DNA from: Acinetobacter pollinis | GTDB lineage: Bacteria; Pseudomonadota; Gammaproteobacteria; Pseudomonadales; Moraxellaceae | Length of the DNA: 59,993 bases | Assembly (NCBI RefSeq): GCF_015627175.1 | Contig: NZ_VTDQ01000014.1 | Location: 1-59,993, forward strand | Direction of reading: 5' to 3' | Made by a program: the position numbers and the translations under genes | Shown: piece after piece, positions 52,747 through 59,993 of the stretch | Position numbering within the stretch: position 1 is the first letter of the stretch | Layout of the letters: each line of letters opens with the position of its first letter | The notes under the pieces: generated by a model | Databases searched by the model: none | The model's input: the letters and a program-made list of their open reading frames with translations, nothing else | What the model was told of the DNA's origin: nothing

Positions 52747-53427
52747 TTACAAACAAATAGAGGTCGATTGTGTATGATCGGGCCCCCATGTTCTATAGCC
52801 TTGAGTATCGATATGAATTTGGCCTGTTGTATAAGTACCTAAGCCCATATTTAGATCTGAACCGTACTGTTTCCAGAATTGGCATAATTTAAATTTTGTT
52901 TTTTCAATATTGGTATAATCTTTTGCTGTAGGGTGTTCAGGGCCAATACGAAAATCAATTGCAGCATTTAAGATATGACGAGATGAAACAGCACCACCTG
53001 CACAGCGGTTCATCTGAAAGTCACGATAGGCAGATGTTACTTCAAATTGTGTTAGTGTTTTTGTGGCCATAAGGTATCTAAATACCTTTAAAGTTGGAAC
53101 TTGGTTTTCCCAAACTGTTTTTGGAGGAATTAAATATTCTTCTCGTCCACATTGTTTCCAATCTCGAGCTGTTCTTAATAACTCAAAAGTAGGAATTACA
53201 TTGTTTACATTATTCTTTGTTAAAAAATCTTCATAGGCTTTGACATGTTGTAAATGATTGTCTTGAGAAATCCATAAGAAGTAGGACGAAGGAATTTTTT
53301 TAATCAGATAATAACTTGGAATAGGGTTTACAATTAAAGGCACAGAAGGTTTTGCGGAACTTGAGCCACATAAAAGAAAGAGAATAGATGTAATTCCAAT
53401 TTTTCCCAATTTTAGCGTATTTGGCAT
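52747..53427 (-). CDS. M15-like periplasmic peptidase (D-Ala-D-Ala carboxypeptidase fold)
   Basis: 226 aa with a signal peptide (about 1-25, ending S-S-A). The C-terminal domain (about 125-215) shows the M15 zinc pattern: SAYRDFQMNR and GGAVSSRHILNAAIDFRIG, with the first His and the Asp, and QIHIDTQGYRTWG with the last His. M15 enzymes trim or cleave murein stem peptides. The N-terminal half is not recognised. Two cysteines in the mature C-terminal half (RCAGG, KLCQF) and one at the end may form disulfides. Confidence 0.78.
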   Translation of the reverse strand: MPNTLKLGKIGITSILFLLCGSSSAKPSVPLIVNPIPSYYLIKKIPSSYFLWISQDNHLQHVKAYEDFLTKNNVNNVIPTFELLRTARDWKQCGREEYLIPPKTVWENQVPTLKVFRYLMATKTLTQFEVTSAYRDFQMNRCAGGAVSSRHILNAAIDFRIGPEHPTAKDYTNIEKTKFKLCQFWKQYGSDLNMGLGTYTTGQIHIDTQGYRTWGPDHTQSTSICL

Positions 53428-53516
53428 AAGTCATAATATAGATATTTTAATTATGAACACATTTTATAGTTGAAAATAAAAATAGGATATTTAATTTAAG
53501 TAAATATTTGAGTGAT

Positions 53517-53546
53517 AAAAAAGACCAGCATATGCTGGTCTTTTTT
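53517..53546. terminator. fdxA terminator
   Basis: AAAAAAGACCAGCAT ATGCTGGTCTTTTTT, a perfect loopless palindrome with a T-tract, ending at the fdxA stop codon. Confidence 0.88.
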
Positions 53547-53869
53547 TATTTTTCTAAATATTGAAGCTTGTCTGCTTTACCATTCCATTCTTCACGATCT
53601 TCTGGTTGCTCCCCAATCTCGGTAATGTTTGGCCATTTCTCAGCAAGTTCAGCATTGAGTTCAATGAAGACTTCTTGTCCTGCTGGTAGCTCATCTTCTG
53701 AAAAGATTGCATTTGCAGGGCATTCAGGCTCGCATAAAGCACAGTCAATACACTCATCTGGATGAATGACAAGGAAGTTTGGACCTTCGTAGAAGCAGTC
53801 TACAGGACAAACTTCAACGCAATCTTGATATTTACATTTAATACAGTTTTCAGTGACAACAAAGGCCAT
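53546..53869 (-). CDS. fdxA: 7-iron ferredoxin FdxA
   Basis: 107-aa electron carrier with one 3Fe-4S and one 4Fe-4S cluster. Cysteine sets are [14 protein letters not shown] and [12 protein letters not shown]; the acidic C-terminal extension of about 45 residues is typical of the Azotobacter/Pseudomonas FdI class. In Pseudomonas fdxA lies next to mutS; here an SsuA-like gene and a small ORF separate them. A Fur box lies about 140 bp upstream. Confidence 0.95.
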   Translation of the reverse strand: MAFVVTENCIKCKYQDCVEVCPVDCFYEGPNFLVIHPDECIDCALCEPECPANAIFSEDELPAGQEVFIELNAELAEKWPNITEIGEQPEDREEWNGKADKLQYLEK

Positions 53870-54006
53870 AGCGACAGCTACCTAAAAAATTTGGTGTTCA
53901 TCTTTAATTGCTATATTGTAGGCAAAAAATGGGGCAAGTAACAATTCCTTTTATTGATATTAATTATTTAAATCTATGAAATACCCATTTCTATATGATT
54001 TTTACT

Positions 54007-54025
54007 GATAATGAGAATTAATATC
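54007..54025 (+). promoter_or_regulatory. Fur box
   Basis: GATAATGAGAATTAATATC matches the 19-bp Fur consensus GATAATGATAATCATTATC at 16 positions. It could control the rightward small ORFs or the leftward fdxA. Confidence 0.7.
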
Positions 54026-54107
54026 AGTATGTTATTTACTGTATTCCACCAAATATCACATCAAATTAAAGAATAATTGCCAATTTTAATGATTTGAGGA
54101 AGATGTC

Positions 54108-54182
54108 ATGAACTCTTCTTATATTTGTCATATTTTGTTCAAAAAGATACGTGATGCTGAGAATGAAGTTTATTTTAATTGA
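54108..54182 (+). CDS. Possible 24-aa peptide or leader ORF
   Basis: ATG at 54108 preceded by GAGGAAG at a spacing of 5 nt; 24 codons ending TGA at 54180. The peptide (MNSSYICHILFKKIRDAENE and four more residues) is not recognised. It lies 83 bp downstream of the Fur box and 34 nt before the 84-aa gene. Could be a leader peptide for the latter or a chance ORF. Confidence 0.35.
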   Translation: MNSSYICHILFKKIRDAENEVYFN

Positions 54183-54216
54183 ACTTTCAACTGTGTATAA
54201 AAATACGGAAGGTAGA

Positions 54217-54471
54217 ATGAATATTAAAGCAGAACTTAACTATCAGAAACAAATGAAGAATGCGAAACGTGGTGGACACAAACCCAATATCGCAAAAGAT
54301 GTGAATAAACATAAAGTACAAAAAGTACAAAAATTAATTAAAGAATTAGAAACAGAATATATGGAACATTGGGAATTCTGGCGAGAAAACTCTGAAATGT
54401 ATGATCAAGGATATGCAAATGCAATTAGTCATGTACAAAATAAGCTTGTAGAAATATTACAAGTGAAATAA
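54217..54471 (+). CDS. Small conserved-looking protein, basic coiled-coil type
   Basis: 84 aa, not recognised. Highly charged and helical: a basic N-terminal half (KNAKRGGHKPNIAKDVNKHK) and a helix with acidic and aromatic residues (YMEHWEFWRENSEMYDQGY), then an amphipathic end. No signal peptide or cysteines. The ATG at 54217 has GGAAGG 4-5 nt upstream; the frame continues to 54151 without a ribosome binding site. It follows the Fur box and may be iron-regulated. Single gene ending in a hairpin. Confidence 0.6.
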   Translation: MNIKAELNYQKQMKNAKRGGHKPNIAKDVNKHKVQKVQKLIKELETEYMEHWEFWRENSEMYDQGYANAISHVQNKLVEILQVK

Positions 54472-54475
54472 GCAT

Positions 54476-54510
54476 AAAGCCATGCAATCTACTAAGGAGT
54501 GCATGGCTTT
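54476..54510. terminator. Hairpin after the 84-aa gene
   Basis: AAAGCCATGCA and TGCATGGCTTT with a 13-nt loop between convergent genes; short T run. Confidence 0.65.
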
Positions 54511-54516
54511 GTATAT

Positions 54517-55506
54517 TTATTTTGGAGGATGCCACGCAAATGAAGCTGGCTGAATAGGGTTTGGAATTAATTTTAAGCTAAAGAACAGATTTCCTAAATC
54601 TTGCTGGGACTGTAAAACCACAGGTGTAAGTGGTTTAACGGAATTAGGATTTGGTTTGGTTGTTAGTACTTTTTCTGCAATATTCAGGTTTAGGCCTGTA
54701 CTATTTGCCAAAATTTGTGCTGTTTCTTTGGGGTGGGTATTAATCCATTGGTCTGTTTCATTCAGTACTTGTAATACTTTTTTTGCACTATCTGGGTGTT
54801 GTTGAATAAAACTTGGCTGTGCAAGGTAATAACCATAGGTTTTAGGAAGAGTTGTTGAGTCAAAAACAGCTTTTGCTGTACCAGATAGTTCAGTAGCACT
54901 GACGTATGGTTCCCAAACAGCCCATGCATCTATGGCTTTCTTATCCAACGCTGCGCGTGCATCTGAAGGAGTCAGCCAAACAGGTTCGATATCTGCCCAT
55001 GTAAGATGAGCCTTTTGTAAAACTTCTGCTAAGAAATTATGTGCACTTGATCCTTTGGTTAAACCAATACGTTTACCTTTTAGATCTTCAATTGATTGTA
55101 TATGACTATTGTTTGGAATAAGTAGGGCATGACCACGTTTTGCAGCTTCTTCATAACCCAGATAGTTGAGTTTTTTTCCTGCCGAAAGCGCAAACACAAC
55201 AGGTGCATCGCCTGTATAACCAAAGTCAATCGCACCTGCAGAAAGCGCTTCTAATGTAGGTGGTCCTGCTGGAAATTCATTCCAACTGATTTTCACATTT
55301 GGAAATTCTTTTTCAAAAAAATGATTTTGTTTTGCGACAATGAGCTTAAGTGCTGCTTTTTGATAACCAATATTGAGCGTGGTAAGTGCCTCACTTGTAT
55401 GAGGTGAGTTAGTTTGAGCTGACTGCACATGATCAGATTTTTGGCATCCCAGTGTTGAAATGCTAATTGTAAGAATTGTCGCTGTTGTTGCTAGAAAACT
55501 TTTCAT
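54517..55506 (-). CDS. SsuA-like sulfonate/nitrate/taurine-type binding protein
   Basis: 329-aa exported solute-binding protein (NMT1/SsuA superfamily). The N-terminal signal has a possible lipobox at TLGC-Q. Family blocks: LNIGYQKAALKLIVAKQN, FPAGPPTLEALSAGAIDFGYTGDAPVVFALSAG-type sulfonate-binding segment, DLKGKRIGLTKGSSAHNFL and DAWAVWEPY. SsuA-type proteins deliver alkanesulfonates to SsuBC. No permease, ATPase or monooxygenase gene is adjacent, so it is an orphan here and lies between fdxA and mutS. Confidence 0.85.
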   Translation of the reverse strand: MKSFLATTATILTISISTLGCQKSDHVQSAQTNSPHTSEALTTLNIGYQKAALKLIVAKQNHFFEKEFPNVKISWNEFPAGPPTLEALSAGAIDFGYTGDAPVVFALSAGKKLNYLGYEEAAKRGHALLIPNNSHIQSIEDLKGKRIGLTKGSSAHNFLAEVLQKAHLTWADIEPVWLTPSDARAALDKKAIDAWAVWEPYVSATELSGTAKAVFDSTTLPKTYGYYLAQPSFIQQHPDSAKKVLQVLNETDQWINTHPKETAQILANSTGLNLNIAEKVLTTKPNPNSVKPLTPVVLQSQQDLGNLFFSLKLIPNPIQPASFAWHPPK

Positions 55507-55588
55507 CGTATTTTCAATAAATATAAATTTATATGTAATGTATAGCGTTTCTTTTGTTCCTAAAATCTGAATATTTTATATACTTATT

Positions 55589-55620
55589 AAAAAACCGAGC
55601 ATAGGTAAGCTCGGTTTTTT
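55589..55620 (-). terminator. mutS terminator
   Basis: AAAAAACCGAGC and GCTCGGTTTTTT with an 8-nt loop, directly after mutS. Confidence 0.88.
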
Positions 55621-55636
55621 GGTTTTTTTGCAAAAG

Positions 55637-58297
55637 TTAAGATGAGTGTTTGAGCAACGCTTTTAGCTGATAAAGCTGATCTAATGCCTGACGTGGTGTC
55701 AGGTTGTCGATATCTATTTCAGTGAGTGTATCTTCAACAACGGATTGTTTAGGTACTTCAATCAACCGTTCGACAGTTTCAACAGAAGGCATGTCCAACG
55801 ATGGTTGTTCCTCTGAAAATAGGTCATTTTGAACGCTTGTATTTGTGGCAGTAATATTTTGTTTTTCTAAAATTTTTAGACGTTTTTGAGCCTCTTTAAT
55901 GACGCTTATAGGTATGCCCGCCAGTTTTGCAACTTGTAGGCCATGACTTTGACTTGCAGGGCCTGCCTGTACTTTATGTAAAAGGATTAGGTTTCCATTC
56001 AGTTCCTTCGCTGTCACATGATAGTTATCAATCGTACTTTCATGCCCAAGTTCGGTAAGTTCAAAATAATGTGTTGCAAATAAACACAAGCACTTAATGC
56101 GTTTAGATAAATCGAGTACACAGGCCCATGCTAAAGATAAGCCATCATAGGTACTGGTACCGCGACCAACTTCATCCATAAGTACGAGAGATTGCTGAGT
56201 GGCATGATGCAAAATCTGAGAGGTTTCTGTCATCTCTACCATAAATGTAGATTTACCTGTAGACAGATCATCTGCTGAACCAATACGAGTAAAGATGCGG
56301 TCAATTGGCCCAAGAGTTGCACTTTCTGCAGGAACAAAACTACCGCAATAGGCAAGTAAGCTAATAAGGGCTGTTTGTCGCATAAATGTTGACTTGCCAC
56401 CCATATTTGGCCCAGTAATAATAGCAAGACGATGATGGCTATTTAGTTGTGTACTATTGGGTGTAAAAGGAGTTTTACTGACAGCCTCTACGACTGGATG
56501 CCTACCTGCAACAATATGAACGCCTACTTCAGGACTAAAGTCAGGGCGTGCCCAGTGGCGTATACGTGCTTGATGTGCAAAATTAGCAAGAACGTCAATC
56601 TGAGCAATGGCACTACTCATTAATTGTAATTCAGCAATGTTTGCGCGCAACTGTTCTAAAAGTTGTTCAAACAGCATTTTTTCACGTGCCAGTGCGCGAG
56701 ATTCACTAGATAGTACTTTATCTTCAAAGCCTTTTAACTCAGGTGTAATATAACGTTCTACATTCTTAAGTGTTTGGCGACGGATGTAGTGACTTGGTGC
56801 TTGCTCGGCTTGTGCTCGTGTAAGCTCAATATAATAACCACTTACACGGTTATAACCAATTTTGAGCGTATTTATTCCTGTTGTTTGTCTTTCTTTAGCC
56901 TCTAAGTCAATTAAAAATTGCCCTGCATGGTCACGAATTTGTCTTAGTTCATCAAGCTCAGCATCGAATCCTTCAGCAATAACATTGCCGTCACGTAAAA
57001 GAACGGGAGGGTTTTCGACAATAGCAGCTCCTAAATGCTGGTGTAATGCTTCTACGTCGCCAAGATCTTCATTGAGTTGTTGTAAGAGCTTTGGTGCAGA
57101 ATTATGCTGAAGAAGTGGTAAAAGTGATTCGTGTAAGTAAGGGATTTGTGCGCAAGCTTGGCGAAGTTGTACCAAATCTCGAGGACGAGCAGAACCTAAA
57201 GCTACACGACTTAAAACGCGTTCAATATCTCCAATTTCTTTAAGAGCTAAACGAATTGGAGACTCGTAGTAGCCAGTTAGTATTTGTTCTGTTGCTTCTA
57301 AACGTGCTTCTAAAATGGCACAGTCTCGCACAGGTTGCATGAGTGTACGACCAAGAAGTCGGCTTCCCATTGCGGTTTGACAATCATTAATTAAATTAAA
57401 AAGTGATGTACCATGTTCGAATAGTGGCTCAATAATTTCTAAATTACGCCGTGTAACAGGATCTAAAGCAATAAAATCTTGGCTTTGTTCTAGTGTAATG
57501 TTTCGAATATGTGGTAGGGCTGTTTTCTGCGTTTCTTTTGCATAGTGAATAAGTGCAGCAGCCGCCGATTTTGCAAGTGGTAAGTGATCAACACCAAAAC
57601 CTGATAGGGTGGCTACGTTAAACTGGTCACAAAGAGTTTTATCTGCATTTTTGGAATTAAAGTCGACATTTGGACGCTTTGTAATCGGGCATTCCAACTG
57701 CTTTTTAATCATATCTATAATGTTTTGATCAACTAAATCTTCATTAATCAAAATTTCACTTGGCATTAGACGTGCCAGTTCAATAGTTAACATTTCAGGT
57801 TTGAAATCTTGCTGTTGAACTTTAAAAATACCTGCGCTCAAATCTAAAAGCGCAATACCAATTTGGTTCTGATGAATACTTAAAGCCACAAGATTTGAGT
57901 TCTGTGTACTATTAAGTAAGGCATCATCTGTGAGTGTGCCTGGGGTGATAATTCTTACAACTTTTCGCTCTACAGGTCCTTTTCCTGTAACTTCTCCTAC
58001 TTGTTCGCAAATAACGACAGCTTCACCCTTTTTAACAAGGCGTGCAAGATAACCTTCAGCAGCATGAAATGGCACACCTGCCATGGGAATAGGATCGCCG
58101 TTACTTTTTCCACGATGCGTTAAAGTAATACCAAGAAGTTTTGCAGCTTTCTTTGCATCATCAAAAAATAGCTCGTAAAAATCTCCCATGCGGTAAAACA
58201 ATAGGCTATGTGGATGCTCCATTTTTACGTTGATATATTGTTGCATCATTGGAGTATGGGATGAGATATTTTGTATGATCTGATCTAAGTTGGACAC
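55637..58297 (-). CDS. mutS: DNA mismatch repair protein MutS
   Basis: 886-aa mismatch sensor ATPase. The mismatch-reading F-x-E is F40-Y-E42 in [11 protein letters not shown]; connector, lever and clamp domains are of normal length; Walker [10 protein letters not shown] is at about residue 640, and Walker [18 protein letters not shown] is present. The C-terminal tetramerisation tail ([16 protein letters not shown]) is intact. GTG start with AAGG 5 nt upstream. Divergent from the hydroxyacid dehydrogenase gene. Confidence 0.96.
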   Translation of the reverse strand: MSNLDQIIQNISSHTPMMQQYINVKMEHPHSLLFYRMGDFYELFFDDAKKAAKLLGITLTHRGKSNGDPIPMAGVPFHAAEGYLARLVKKGEAVVICEQVGEVTGKGPVERKVVRIITPGTLTDDALLNSTQNSNLVALSIHQNQIGIALLDLSAGIFKVQQQDFKPEMLTIELARLMPSEILINEDLVDQNIIDMIKKQLECPITKRPNVDFNSKNADKTLCDQFNVATLSGFGVDHLPLAKSAAAALIHYAKETQKTALPHIRNITLEQSQDFIALDPVTRRNLEIIEPLFEHGTSLFNLINDCQTAMGSRLLGRTLMQPVRDCAILEARLEATEQILTGYYESPIRLALKEIGDIERVLSRVALGSARPRDLVQLRQACAQIPYLHESLLPLLQHNSAPKLLQQLNEDLGDVEALHQHLGAAIVENPPVLLRDGNVIAEGFDAELDELRQIRDHAGQFLIDLEAKERQTTGINTLKIGYNRVSGYYIELTRAQAEQAPSHYIRRQTLKNVERYITPELKGFEDKVLSSESRALAREKMLFEQLLEQLRANIAELQLMSSAIAQIDVLANFAHQARIRHWARPDFSPEVGVHIVAGRHPVVEAVSKTPFTPNSTQLNSHHRLAIITGPNMGGKSTFMRQTALISLLAYCGSFVPAESATLGPIDRIFTRIGSADDLSTGKSTFMVEMTETSQILHHATQQSLVLMDEVGRGTSTYDGLSLAWACVLDLSKRIKCLCLFATHYFELTELGHESTIDNYHVTAKELNGNLILLHKVQAGPASQSHGLQVAKLAGIPISVIKEAQKRLKILEKQNITATNTSVQNDLFSEEQPSLDMPSVETVERLIEVPKQSVVEDTLTEIDIDNLTPRQALDQLYQLKALLKHSS

Positions 58298-58465
58298 ACG
58301 TACGCCTTACATTTGAGAAAGTCGGAGAATTTAGGTTTTGAACATCCTCATTTTGAATAAATATAGGAGTGTTGTACAGAGGCTTTTTATTTCTTGCTTA
58401 AAAAATGTGAAGGTGATGTACTGTAAAGAAAGAGAAAATATAAAATAAATGAAATGGAGAAAACG

Positions 58466-59413
58466 ATGACCCAACAATTAGATGCAACTATTTTAGTACT
58501 CGGTGAACAATCCGATATTCTTTTAAATTTACTCAAAAAGCAATTTTCAACTATTTATGAGTTAGAACATATAGAAGATAAAGACAATTTTTTTAAGGAA
58601 AATGGGAAAGATATTGTTGCAGTAGCCACTAGTAGTAATATCGGAATTACAAAAGAAGAAATTGATGCATTGCCTAAGTTAGAGGTTATTGCCAGTTTTG
58701 GTGTGGGCTATGACAGCATAGATGTCGACTATGCAAAAAAACGGGGTATACAGATTACCAATACACCAAATGTATTGAATGACTGTGTTGCTGATACTGC
58801 CATGATGCTCACATATGCAGTAGCAAGAAAACTGATATCAGCAGATGCATATGTAAGACAAGGAAATTGGATTTCTCCTTTTCCTTTGACGACAAGTTTA
58901 TCTAAAAAAGTTTGTGGTATTTTGGGCATGGGCAATATTGGTGAAGAAATAGCAAAACGTGCGGTCGCTGCAGGTATGGAGGTTATTTATCATAATCGTA
59001 CCGAGAAAAATAATGTTCCTTATCGCTACGTAGCAACATTAGAAGCATTAGCAGAGCAAGCAGATTTTTTAATTTTGGCCTTACCAAGCACAAGTCAAAC
59101 ACAGCATATTATTAACACAAATATTTTAGAAAAAATGAAGCCAACTGCTTATATTATTAATATTGCTCGTGGTTCAGTTATTGATGAGAAAGCGCTCATT
59201 GAAAGTTTAAAACATGAAAAAATTGCGGGTGCAGGTCTAGATGTATTTGAAGAAGAACCATGTACACAAAGTCCACTGTTTGAAATGGATCGCGTGGTTC
59301 TAACACCACATTATGCAAGTGGTACTTATGAAACACGACAAGCAATGGCGCTATTAGTTTGCCAAAATTTAACTCAGTTTTTTAATAAAAATTCCTTAAT
59401 TACGCCAATATAG
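58466..59413 (+). CDS. D-2-hydroxyacid dehydrogenase (glyoxylate/hydroxypyruvate reductase type)
   Basis: 315-aa cytosolic NAD(P)-dependent dehydrogenase. Nucleotide-binding GMGNIG (KKVCGILGMGNIGEEIAKR); the catalytic Arg-Glu-His triad lies in NIARGSVID, GLDVFEEEP and LTPHYASGT. The subgroup looks like glyoxylate/hydroxypyruvate reductases, but substrate choice is inferred only. The ATG at 58466 has GGAG 7 nt upstream; the in-frame ATG at 58454 lies on that site. A DinB-family gene follows 23 nt later, an apparent operon. Confidence 0.9.
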   Translation: MTQQLDATILVLGEQSDILLNLLKKQFSTIYELEHIEDKDNFFKENGKDIVAVATSSNIGITKEEIDALPKLEVIASFGVGYDSIDVDYAKKRGIQITNTPNVLNDCVADTAMMLTYAVARKLISADAYVRQGNWISPFPLTTSLSKKVCGILGMGNIGEEIAKRAVAAGMEVIYHNRTEKNNVPYRYVATLEALAEQADFLILALPSTSQTQHIINTNILEKMKPTAYIINIARGSVIDEKALIESLKHEKIAGAGLDVFEEEPCTQSPLFEMDRVVLTPHYASGTYETRQAMALLVCQNLTQFFNKNSLITPI

Positions 59414-59436
59414 CTATAAAAGGTTAAATAAATTAT

Positions 59437-59949
59437 ATGGATATCAAGCAGTTCGAAGTTTTGGTGCGCTACAATATTTGGGCAACTGAAAGACTCACGC
59501 ATGCTTTAAAAAATATTTCGGATCAAGATTTTTCCAGACCCTGTGGTTTATTTTTTAATAGTATTTGTGGCACACTGAACCATCTGCTTGTTGGAGAACA
59601 TTATTTTTGGTATCGAAGGTTTACCAATTTGCCTATAGCGTCTGATATACAGCTAAGTACTGTGATTGAAACAGATAAAAATAAACTTTTAAATTTGTTA
59701 AACCAAAGTACACGTTATTGGAATAAATTTTTAAATCAATTTGTAGATAAAGATTTTCCAAAACAACTGGATTATTTGACATCTACAGGTAAGGCAATGA
59801 GTTTGCCTTATGCTGAAACATTAATGCATGTGTTTCATCATGGAACACATCATCGTGGGCAAGTGACTGCGATACTGACATCAATGAGTTATCCTTGTCC
59901 TGAGTTAGACATGGTTTATATGATTGCTGAAGAAGCTGGATATGTCTAA
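59437..59949 (+). CDS. DinB/YfiT-family four-helix protein
   Basis: 170-aa cytosolic protein of the DinB superfamily (metal-binding four-helix bundle). The metal histidines fit LNHLLVGEHYFW and VFHHGTHHRGQVTAIL. Family members are thiol-dependent S-transferases or uncharacterised damage-induced proteins; substrate unknown. Starts 23 nt after the dehydrogenase gene and is probably co-transcribed with it. Confidence 0.88.
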   Translation: MDIKQFEVLVRYNIWATERLTHALKNISDQDFSRPCGLFFNSICGTLNHLLVGEHYFWYRRFTNLPIASDIQLSTVIETDKNKLLNLLNQSTRYWNKFLNQFVDKDFPKQLDYLTSTGKAMSLPYAETLMHVFHHGTHHRGQVTAILTSMSYPCPELDMVYMIAEEAGYV

Positions 59950-59993
59950 AAAGTTTAATATTTATACAGTTTTAAAGCTGAATCTTAGATTTT

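Larger units (their letters stand above)
53870..54216 (+). other. Gap holding a Fur box and a tiny ORF
   Basis: 347 bp between the divergent fdxA and the 84-aa gene. Contents: Fur box (54007-54025) and a 24-codon ORF with a good ribosome binding site (54108-54182). No other element recognised. Confidence 0.6.

Noticed and set aside
1..59993. tRNA, rRNA, CRISPR or insertion sequences
   Set aside because: I found no cloverleaf-like sequence, regularly spaced repeats, transposase ORF or terminal inverted repeats on reading both strands; a tRNAscan run was not possible.

Overview
The window is a chromosomal segment from an AT-rich gammaproteobacterium, most likely Acinetobacter or a close Moraxellaceae relative. 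The assignment rests on the gene repertoire and protein resemblance (fused RlmKL, a pyrB plus catalytically dead pyrC' pair, FimX next to a FimW-like protein, fdxA near mutS), the low GC content and the lack of any plasmid or complete phage module. No database search was run. I see no rRNA, tRNA, CRISPR array or insertion sequence.

Layout. 1-8.7 kb: end of an M48 peptidase, a Tas-like aldo-keto reductase, crp divergent from an osmC-like gene, an M23 peptidase, a Fur-box-controlled TonB receptor and clpB. 8.8-15.6 kb: a large helical-repeat protein of unknown role, rlmKL, and the pyrB-pyrC' operon. 16-19.3 kb: the gltIJKL glutamate/aspartate ABC transporter behind a candidate sigma-54 promoter. 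19.4-25.1 kb: a Lon-like protease, an AmpG-type permease with a large insertion, gloA and rpmE. 25.2-30.7 kb: an epmB-fimW-fimX operon (EF-P modification plus cyclic-di-GMP effectors of type IV pili), divergent from efp.

31-39.8 kb is the accessory part. It holds an orphan GltI paralogue, four paralogous small secreted four-cysteine proteins of a family I do not recognise, two tailspike-like beta-helix proteins without signal peptides, an S74-chaperone tail-fibre protein and a short-chain dehydrogenase. The arrangement 'small secreted gene(s), terminator, beta-helix gene' occurs twice. Two of the small genes have perfect TGTGA-N6-TCACA palindromes just before their ribosome binding sites, and the crp gene in this window encodes a protein with an E. 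coli-like recognition helix. This is the best candidate for an undescribed system.

39.8-60 kb: a class I glutamine amidotransferase, a PIF1-like helicase, grxB, a gabP-like permease (candidate sigma-54 promoter and NtrC-like box), a periplasmic HAD phosphatase, ppiB-lpxH, glnS, an LRAT-like membrane protein, an NCS2 nucleobase permease (very good sigma-54 promoter), a YqiJ-like membrane protein, a Rieske protein, an M15-like peptidase, fdxA, a Fur box followed by small ORFs, an SsuA-like binding protein, mutS, a D-2-hydroxyacid dehydrogenase and a DinB-family protein.

Two regulatory themes cross the window. Three uptake systems for nitrogen compounds (glutamate/aspartate, GABA-type amino acids, purines or pyrimidines) each have a GG-N10-GC promoter, which suggests one nitrogen-scavenging regulon. 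Two Fur boxes mark iron control of the TonB receptor and probably of a small-ORF unit near fdxA.
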